DNA of 8,195 nt, taken from contig JADFXZ010000094.1 of the NCBI GenBank assembly GCA_015233265.1, forward strand, positions 1-8,195. The letters run 5' to 3'. This DNA is from Nitrospirota bacterium. Lineage in GTDB: Bacteria > Nitrospirota > Thermodesulfovibrionia > Thermodesulfovibrionales > Magnetobacteriaceae. Below, piece after piece: positions 1 to 4,938 of this stretch. Position numbers and translations under genes: made by a program. A model generated the notes under the pieces. The model was not told where the DNA came from, did no database searches, and was given only the letters and a program-made list of their open reading frames with translations. Position 1 is the stretch's first letter. Each line of letters begins with the position of its first letter.

Positions 1-2389
1 ACAGCCGGTACTGCTCTCTGGCCTGCCTGAAATCTACGTACCCGCTTTTGGCCGCTTCACTTATCAGTGATTTGCTTTCGCTGGCTAATTGCTTGGCTGT
101 GTCATAGTTGCCCTGCACCATTTCAAGAAACGCCTGGCCTCGCAATTGTATCCCTGTACGATATTCATTAACGGCCTTTTGGTCGTCGGACATTTTTGAC
201 CTATCCAGCGCCGCCAGCTCCGAGTTCAATGAAATCTTGGCGTTCTTTATGTCCTGATTGAGCTTCGTCACCTCGTCAGCGTATTTCTTCTCTTTCTGCA
301 GGGATTGATCGAGCGCCTTGCCTACCGCCGACTGCGCCTCCTGTGCTGTCTTTATCTTCAATTGCAGGATTTTAGACTGTAAAGTCGCTATATCTTCGTA
401 GTTTGTTCTTTCTTTGGCTATTTGGGCGTCAAGTGCCTTTGTTTGATCATTGCGCACGATTGTTGATGCATCTAATCCAAAGTCTTGTCTCATGGTATCC
501 TCAACCGCCCTTTTTTTGTCTTCTAAATCTTTTATTGTCTTCATTTGCGCTTCGGCTGACAGATTTAGATTCTTTGTCTCATCAGCAAAGATTAATGCCT
601 GTTTCTTGTCATAGTCCTGGGCGAATTGAGTTAATTGCTTGTAATAGTCCTGCCGTACTTTTAATGTGTCGGCGTATATTTTGTTGTCTCTGTCTACGCC
701 GCCCGCTGTGCCAGAATATTTTACCTCTATCTCCATTGTCCGCTTTTTGGTTCTCTCATCGAGCAGTGTCAGCCCCTCACTCAGCTTCTTGTTTTGTAGT
801 TCCAAGTTTTGTTTTACCACATCATAGCTTTTTGCCATCGCTTCAACGCTGGAAGTCGCTTTGTCAGTCTTTGCCTTTTGCTTGTCAATTTCAGAGCTGA
901 TATTTTTATGGCCATTCAGCACCTCGTTGACTGCGAATTTAGTTTTGCCAAACGCCGTCGCGCTGTCAGAGAATCCCTTATTAACGTGGTCAAGCACTCC
1001 CTGAAGACTCTCCGACATAGATTCCACTTGATCGGCTGCTTTGTCTAAGCCTACTATCCTTAATCCTTTTGCGGCATATTCATAAAATAATTGAAATGGT
1101 TTTAATATTATATCTAAGATGAGTGTCCCTATCCCTTGAAACACTAAGACAATCGTTTTTAGCCCATCTTGAATACCGGCAATTAATACCTCTAAAATTG
1201 TTAAACTCGTAGCGATAGCCCCGGTTTCCACGCCGAATTTAACGACCTCCACTACCGCGCTGGCAATGCTGCCGATTAGTTTTAAGAAGGCGTTGCCAAC
1301 GTCTTCTACTTTGGCATAGATGACTCCGAATTCGTCCTTATATGTTCCGATATACCGGTTGCCGTCCTTTAAGATGCTGATAAATCCAGCAACGCCGCGC
1401 TGCAGGAGTTTGCCAAAATCATCTACAACTATCTTAGCACCCTCAAATATGTTTTTAATATCTGCGCCGACGCCTATATCGCCCTTCGTGCTGACCAACG
1501 TGTTTAACAACGACAGCCAGCTGGATTTGATGCTCTCAAACATTCCCTCGGTCATCTTTCCCGTTAGGTAAGAGATAGCGTCTTTCATATTCGAGGACAT
1601 ACCTGTCCACGTATTGGCTATTGCCTGGCCGGAGAGTTTAAACGCCTCAAGCCGCTTGGTCAGCTCCTGCCATAACGTCCCGCCGGCCTTCCACTGGGCA
1701 ACCATATCGTTGCTTATCCCTAACGCTGTGGCCAGACGCGAATTGATCGGCGTGATTGCCCCCTCAAGGATGCTGCGGCCCTCTTGTGCCAACTGATTCA
1801 TTGGCATGCCCATGGCGCCGAGTGCCTGCACCATCATCAGCGTATATTCCTTCGTTTGCTTCATAGTTAGGCCAGCGGCGGTGGCCGGTGCGATGTATCC
1901 CTGAAATGCCTCCACGAGCTGCTGTGTCGTGGCCGTTGTCTCAAGCCCCGCTATCTGAAGCTGCTTCATTAAGTCTGCTGCCACCTTTTGGGCTTCGTTT
2001 AGCTTTTCCATGCCGCTTAGCCGCCTGCCGTCCTGTGAGATCAGCTCTGTTGTGGCCGTGATTATGCTGGCAATGCCGAGCCTGCCCGTCTCCATGTCCT
2101 TATTAAACTCGAAGCCCTTCAGCGGGGCTGAAAGCAGCGCCCTAAACGCCTCATATGCTGCGGCGGCCGCCCCTATTGAAACCATAAAAGAACCGAGTGA
2201 GGCGGTTATGCCGCTCATGGCGCCCTCTGTGCCGCTTGCCTGAAACGCGGATTTAAACGCGCTATCGGCGCTCTGAATCTGCGCTTTAGCCTGCGTTAAG
2301 CCGTCGTTAAGGGGTGTCATCAGGTTTTTAAGCCCGTCAAACCCCTTTGTTACGGCCTCGATTATGAATTTTAATGTCTGGTCTGCCAT
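1..2389 (-). CDS. Phage tail tape measure protein, N-terminal 796 residues (C-terminus beyond window)
   Basis: The frame is open from an ATG at 2389 to the left edge without a stop; sampled stretches (2-60, 600-630, 1080-1140) read in one frame, so I see no frameshift. A tape measure protein sets tail length, is wrapped by the chaperones during assembly, and later helps DNA entry. Residues 1-300 are Ala/Gly/Met-rich helical sequence of the type found in these N-terminal domains (NKDMETGRLGIASI near residue 100, EGRSILEGAI near 215). A long hydrophobic stretch at about 375-440 (VLIAGIQDGLKTIVLVFQGI) fits the usual membrane-insertion segment. From about 500 onward the protein is charged coiled coil rich in Lys, Gln, Asp and Ala. 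Position directly after the tail chaperone supports the call. The start is preceded by only a weak Shine-Dalgarno (AAG) and lies 7 bases after the stop of the frameshifted chaperone, suggesting translational coupling. Total length is unknown because the gene is cut. Confidence 0.93.
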   Translation of the reverse strand, partial: MADQTLKFIIEAVTKGFDGLKNLMTPLNDGLTQAKAQIQSADSAFKSAFQASGTEGAMSGITASLGSFMVSIGAAAAAYEAFRALLSAPLKGFEFNKDMETGRLGIASIITATTELISQDGRRLSGMEKLNEAQKVAADLMKQLQIAGLETTATTQQLVEAFQGYIAPATAAGLTMKQTKEYTLMMVQALGAMGMPMNQLAQEGRSILEGAITPINSRLATALGISNDMVAQWKAGGTLWQELTKRLEAFKLSGQAIANTWTGMSSNMKDAISYLTGKMTEGMFESIKSSWLSLLNTLVSTKGDIGVGADIKNIFEGAKIVVDDFGKLLQRGVAGFISILKDGNRYIGTYKDEFGVIYAKVEDVGNAFLKLIGSIASAVVEVVKFGVETGAIATSLTILEVLIAGIQDGLKTIVLVFQGIGTLILDIILKPFQLFYEYAAKGLRIVGLDKAADQVESMSESLQGVLDHVNKGFSDSATAFGKTKFAVNEVLNGHKNISSEIDKQKAKTDKATSSVEAMAKSYDVVKQNLELQNKKLSEGLTLLDERTKKRTMEIEVKYSGTAGGVDRDNKIYADTLKVRQDYYKQLTQFAQDYDKKQALIFADETKNLNLSAEAQMKTIKDLEDKKRAVEDTMRQDFGLDASTIVRNDQTKALDAQIAKERTNYEDIATLQSKILQLKIKTAQEAQSAVGKALDQSLQKEKKYADEVTKLNQDIKNAKISLNSELAALDRSKMSDDQKAVNEYRTGIQLRGQAFLEMVQGNYDTAKQLASESKSLISEAAKSGYVDFRQAREQYRL

Positions 2390-2396
2390 AGTTTTC

Positions 2397-2896
2397 TTAG
2401 GCTAAGGGACAGCCGCCTCTTATTTTGCTCAACTCTGAGGCGGCATTTACGAATCCCTCTATTTGGCGCTTTGTGTAGCCTCTGATGTCGCCGTAGGCGT
2501 GCCCTTGCCCGATAAGGAACTGGACAATGTTAAACCAGTCTGTTTCACGGTCTGAATCGCCCTGCTTAGGGCGCTCGTAAAATTTTCGGTTATGTTCATC
2601 TCCACAAAGTCAGAGACTATCTCAAGCCCCTTTTCAACGGGTACGCACTTCCAGAATTCGTCATCCTTGCCGGTTACGGCATTTAGGAGCAGCAGAACCT
2701 CTCCCCCCGCCTTTTCCATAATAGCCCCAGGCGTTATCTCTACGCCTGCGCCCACCGTCGCCTCGAATATCCGGTTAACAACGCCCGGCAGCGTTACCAT
2801 CAGCTCATAAAACGATAACGGCCTCAGCGTGATCACTTTGTCGCCTATGCGGTATTCCTTCTCAGGAAATAGTGCAGTATCTCTCATCTCTCCCAT
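2397..2896 (-). CDS. Tail assembly chaperone, -1 frameshift fusion (lambda gpGT-like), 166 aa
   Basis: Reading codons 1-106 of the chaperone gene to TTT at 2581-2579 and then slipping back one base continues as TAC at 2579 and stays open for 60 codons to TAA at 2399-2397. The added part begins YERPKQGDSDRETDWFNIV and contains HAYGDIRGYTKRQIEGFVN. It is a balanced, globular-looking sequence with aromatic and charged residues, unlike the Ser/Thr-rich zero frame. The -1 frame has no ATG, GTG or TTG after its upstream TGA that comes with a ribosome binding site, so it needs the shift to be made. In lambda and many long-tailed phages a minor G-T fusion binds both tape measure and tail tube protein; that role is inferred here. 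The fusion stop lies 7 bases before the tape measure start. Confidence 0.85.
2459..2896 (-). CDS. Tail assembly chaperone, unshifted form (lambda gpG-like)
   Basis: This 145-aa product lies between the tail tube and tape measure genes, the standard place of the tail assembly chaperone. The N-terminus (EYRIGDKVITLRPLSFYELM, residues 14-33) resembles short chaperones that bind the tape measure protein. The protein is mostly helical, with no signal peptide or membrane segment. The ATG overlaps the tail tube stop as TAATG and follows an AGGGGG Shine-Dalgarno seven bases upstream; a second in-frame ATG at codon 4 is possible but less well placed. After residue 106 the zero frame becomes low-complexity Ser/Thr/Ala sequence ending in QSAK, whereas the -1 frame encodes well-structured protein, so most of the family-like C-terminus is reached only by frameshift. 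The family call rests on position and the frameshift signal more than on recognised sequence identity. Confidence 0.85.
   Translation of the reverse strand: MGEMRDTALFPEKEYRIGDKVITLRPLSFYELMVTLPGVVNRIFEATVGAGVEITPGAIMEKAGGEVLLLLNAVTGKDDEFWKCVPVEKGLEIVSDFVEMNITENFTSALSRAIQTVKQTGLTLSSSLSGKGTPTATSEATQSAK
2558..2585 (-). promoter_or_regulatory. Programmed -1 ribosomal frameshift signal: slippery heptamer plus hairpin
   Basis: On the minus strand the heptamer A AAT TTT (2585-2579) sits in the zero frame as X XXY YYZ. The A-site TTT re-pairs fully and the P-site AAT codon slips to AAA. After a 5-base spacer (ACGAG, 2578-2574) comes a perfect 6-bp stem, CGCCCT (2573-2568) and AGGGCG (2563-2558), closed over the tetraloop AAGC. 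The heptamer lies in the short overlap of the two frames: the -1 frame is closed by a TGA about 24 bases upstream and then stays open for 60 codons past the slip. Heptamer, spacing and stem all match known -1 signals. Efficiency cannot be judged from sequence. Confidence 0.85.
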
Positions 2897-3873
2897 TATT
2901 CAGCCCCCTTTATGACATCCCATGTGCCGTCGGGTGTGGACATTATGTCTCCCGACAGATCGAGTTTTGCGAAATCGGCCGCTATCCAGTCGACATTAGC
3001 AGTCGGCTGAAGCACGAGCTTATGGATAACGATTTCGATCGGTTTCTTGTCGACGATGTTGACGCCTACGAATCTGATAAATACATCGCGCTGTGTCATT
3101 GCGTTTGCCTTGATTTGATATGCGGTGAGAACATTGACGTCGTAGGAGATATTAAGTGCCTCCAAGTCGGCAATACTGCCCGTGGCGAGGGCTATTATTC
3201 GGCCCACCACGTAGTCAATCTCATAGTCCGTACCCTCCGTATATTGCACGGTCACGGTTGCTGACCCCGCGGCCTCGTCGGTTACTGTCTCAAGCACAGT
3301 GATGTCATGCTGTGCCACAGTGGCGATGGTCTTTACGCCGTTATTGTGGGCTGTGTCAGTTATTAGTATCTTTTGCCCCGCGGCAAATCCCGCAACGAGA
3401 AAATCTCCAACGGTCGACGCGATTATCTTGCCCGTTGCCGTGAAGGCAATGTCATTTGCCGTCAGCGTCTTTTCTGAACTCAGGACTACCGGCGCGGGCG
3501 ACTGCTTGAGATTGCGCTTGGATAATTTCATATACTTCCAAAGAGCAGCCATAACCGGCTCGCCCGTCACAGCCCCCGACGCCTGTGTTAAATCGTTGTC
3601 CACGCCAAGCAGGGCATACATGAGGTTTTTGCGCCTAATGTCACGAATGGTAAATTTAGCCTGCTGCGGGGCGCTCGTTACGGCCTTCGCTATTATCTGT
3701 CCATAGTTTTCAGTCCGGCTGCTGAGCATCTCTTTTGTGGTTAGCTTTGGCGCCTCGATGACGAAGTTATCGGTGTTGCCGACGTCCAGCTCTCCTGTCT
3801 TACTGCCATCTGCGGCAAGTGTGTCGATATAGAGTATGCCGCTGCCTACAAACGCATTATTTTCATATATCAC
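2896..3873 (-). CDS. Major tail tube protein
   Basis: This 325-aa protein directly precedes the chaperone and tape measure genes, as the tail tube subunit does in long-tailed phages; it would polymerise around the tape measure. It is beta-rich, with no signal peptide. The N-terminus (YENNAFVGSGILYIDTL) and the stretch EAPKLTTKEMLSSR (40-53) resemble tail tube beta-barrels. Residues 147-210 hold an inserted beta module with a GFAAGQKILI...NNG...TDEAAG pattern that recurs in phage structural proteins. The next stretch, GTDYEIDYVVGRIIAL (214-229), is a typical virion-protein motif. The C-terminus keeps the tube-like IRFVG...IEIVIHKLVLQPT strands. The start is GTG at 3873 with a strong AGGAGG six bases upstream; no in-frame ATG lies nearby. 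The stop overlaps the next start by one base. Assignment is from position and general pattern. Confidence 0.85.
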   Translation of the reverse strand: MIYENNAFVGSGILYIDTLAADGSKTGELDVGNTDNFVIEAPKLTTKEMLSSRTENYGQIIAKAVTSAPQQAKFTIRDIRRKNLMYALLGVDNDLTQASGAVTGEPVMAALWKYMKLSKRNLKQSPAPVVLSSEKTLTANDIAFTATGKIIASTVGDFLVAGFAAGQKILITDTAHNNGVKTIATVAQHDITVLETVTDEAAGSATVTVQYTEGTDYEIDYVVGRIIALATGSIADLEALNISYDVNVLTAYQIKANAMTQRDVFIRFVGVNIVDKKPIEIVIHKLVLQPTANVDWIAADFAKLDLSGDIMSTPDGTWDVIKGAE

Positions 3874-3879
3874 TTTATA

Positions 3880-3885
3880 CCTCCT
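3880..3885 (-). promoter_or_regulatory. Strong Shine-Dalgarno fixing the GTG start of the tail tube gene
   Basis: AGGAGG lies six bases before the GTG at 3873 and decides that start, since the nearest ATG (in GATATATGAAA) is out of frame. It sits just beyond the stop codon of the preceding small gene (3889-3887). A consensus site fits a protein needed in many copies. Confidence 0.8.
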
Positions 3886-3886
3886 T

Positions 3887-4159
3887 TTATTGTGTGGCCT
3901 TAACCGCTTTAAACATCGCCTTTATCACTGGTTTACAGTCCTCTAAGTTCTTACAGGCATCGATGTCCGCCTCTTTATAGTTTTTGAGGTTATCTTTGGC
4001 GTCCTTCTTATCCATGAGGGCCTGTCTCTGCTCGTCGGTAATCACACGCTTAGGCTCCGCCATTGCTACCCCATGGAAAAACCATAGGACGCCTATAATG
4101 GCAAAAGTAAGGAGCATTACCTTTATCGCTGTCCTTCTGTCTGCCGTCTCTCTATCCAC
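3887..4159 (-). CDS. Small exported or membrane-anchored protein of unknown function (possible inner-membrane spanin)
   Basis: This 90-aa protein begins with a charged N-terminus (MDRETADRRTAIK), then one hydrophobic segment at residues 14-31. An A-M-A | E site at residues 32-35 would suit signal peptidase I. The rest is a hydrophilic, Lys/Asp-rich, probably helical periplasmic part with two cysteines (C69, C75). It starts with GTG at 4159, overlaps the M15 peptidase gene by 8 bases and has only a weak GGGGG ribosome site, so coupled translation is likely. Sitting next to peptidase and holin-like genes, with a lipoprotein in the same cluster, it could be an i-spanin-like protein. That is inference from topology and neighbours only; I do not recognise the family. 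Confidence 0.75.
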   Translation of the reverse strand: MDRETADRRTAIKVMLLTFAIIGVLWFFHGVAMAEPKRVITDEQRQALMDKKDAKDNLKNYKEADIDACKNLEDCKPVIKAMFKAVKATQ

Positions 4160-4523
4160 CGTTGCCCCCGTATACCCAAGCTGCCTCCTGCGGCTTGGTC
4201 TCGTCGATGTCTACATGGATTAAACTCTTGCCGATGCCGATCCGTGCAAAATGCTCGACGGCAGCGGCGATGACCCTATACCTCTTTCCACTGTCATTGA
4301 TACCTATATCTGCGGCAAGCCCCTTCAGATGTGCCGAATCCGCGGCTCCCCCTACGGCCTCGTTATGTTTGGCGCACCGCGTTCCCGATGTTATCACCAG
4401 AGGAAAATTGACAGCATCCCTCAGCTCGTCAAGTCTGTCCACAAGGGCCTGCGATATGTTGTTTTTCCCACACCCGCATTTGCAGGTAAAGTCTTCCTCT
4501 TTAAAATGCGTTGATTTAATCAT
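4152..4523 (-). CDS. M15-family zinc peptidase (D-Ala-D-Ala carboxypeptidase type), probable endolysin
   Basis: This 123-aa protein carries the hallmarks of the phage-type peptidase M15_3 group. These are an N-terminal FTCKCGCG stretch (12-19), the SGTRCAKHNEAVGG loop (46-59), the zinc motif SAHLKGLAADI with H65 and D72, and a second zinc histidine H103 in IHVDID, with D105 close by. It should cut peptide cross-links or stem peptides of peptidoglycan during lysis. The length is normal for a single-domain enzyme with no wall-binding domain. No signal peptide is seen, so release would need a holin. The start ATG overlaps the holin-like stop as ATGA and has GGTGA just upstream. By eye it shares about 60% of residues with the peptidase cut at the right window edge. 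A tail-associated wall-degrading role is an alternative. Confidence 0.93.
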   Translation of the reverse strand: MIKSTHFKEEDFTCKCGCGKNNISQALVDRLDELRDAVNFPLVITSGTRCAKHNEAVGGAADSAHLKGLAADIGINDSGKRYRVIAAAVEHFARIGIGKSLIHVDIDETKPQEAAWVYGGNGG

Positions 4524-4687
4524 TTGTCACCATCCTTAGTTAGTATTGCCGTAATCCCAGCCCCGATGAGGCCGTAAGCGGCATCTGGTTTGTTATTAAA
4601 TAGGGCTATCGCCGCGCCCGCTAAACACAACACGCCTACCAATGTCGTTTTGTAGTGTGTCGCGATTGCTTTTGCTATCTCACTCAT
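4520..4687 (-). CDS. Small two-helix membrane protein, holin-like (55 aa)
   Basis: A 55-residue reading frame (ATG at 4687, TGA at 4522-4520) that is easily missed because of its length. The N-terminus MSEIAKAIATHYK is followed by two hydrophobic segments, TTLVGVLCLAGAAIALF (14-30) and AAYGLIGAGITAIL (38-51), with an NNKPD turn between and a charged KDGDK tail. The pattern resembles small phage membrane proteins next to lysozymes, with a TTLVG start and a short charged end. It overlaps the lipoprotein gene by 8 bases and the M15 peptidase by 4 (ATGA), with no clear Shine-Dalgarno of its own, so it is probably translated by coupling. A holin role (timed pores releasing the peptidase) is inferred from size, topology and neighbours. 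Confidence 0.75.
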   Translation of the reverse strand: MSEIAKAIATHYKTTLVGVLCLAGAAIALFNNKPDAAYGLIGAGITAILTKDGDK

Positions 4688-4844
4688 TGTTGCAATTCAC
4701 ATCCAGCTTGGCCGTGCCGTTGTCATACAGGACTCCGAGGGTGCAGTTGTCGGTAATTTGCACGCTCGTTCTTATTTCGCCTGGCACGCAGCCGATAGCT
4801 GCAATCGTCAACAGTCCAAGACATATCGATAGTGTCTTTCTCAT
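4680..4844 (-). CDS. Small lipoprotein (54 aa), possible outer-membrane spanin; alternative start at 4931
   Basis: From the ATG at 4844 the product begins MRKTLSICLGLLTIAAIGC: a lysine/arginine N-terminus, a hydrophobic core and a lipobox-like AIGC with the lipidated cysteine at residue 19. The mature part is about 36 residues with two further cysteines (DNCTLG, DVNCNN). I prefer this start because AAGGAGG lies five bases upstream. The same frame is open to an ATG at 4931, also with a plausible GAGG site. That 83-aa form would add an amphipathic leader (MNEAEEILRGWLNRLARLEQ) that would bury the signal. Placement before the holin-like and peptidase genes suggests an Rz1-like o-spanin, but the proline-rich character of Rz1 is missing, so the role is a guess. 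Confidence 0.75.
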   Translation of the reverse strand: MRKTLSICLGLLTIAAIGCVPGEIRTSVQITDNCTLGVLYDNGTAKLDVNCNNE

Positions 4845-4849
4845 AATAT

Positions 4850-4856
4850 CCTCCTT
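4850..4856 (-). promoter_or_regulatory. Consensus Shine-Dalgarno for the internal lipoprotein start
   Basis: AAGGAGG is followed after five bases by the ATG at 4844. It argues that the lipoprotein, rather than only the longer frame from 4931, is a primary product. The site lies inside the longer open frame, so both starts could be used. Confidence 0.7.
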
Positions 4857-4938
4857 ATGTGCCTCATTATATTGTTCTAACCGCGCAAGGCGGTTTAACC
4901 AGCCGCGTAAAATCTCCTCTGCCTCATTCATACTTACC

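Noticed and set aside
403..2243. Several plus-strand open frames of 60-165 codons across the left part
   Set aside because: They lie opposite the tape measure gene, are rich in Leu/Ser/Pro/Cys as expected for antisense frames of coding DNA, and match no family. The minus frame is open throughout.
4120..4159. Twin-arginine export motif in the 90-aa protein (DRRTAIKV)
   Set aside because: Two arginines are present, but the surrounding positions do not fit the Tat consensus; an ordinary Sec signal or anchor fits better.
2872..4539. Plus-strand open frames opposite the tail tube, small exported protein and M15 genes
   Set aside because: Shadows of well-supported minus-strand genes; composition is unlike protein and no ribosome sites were seen.
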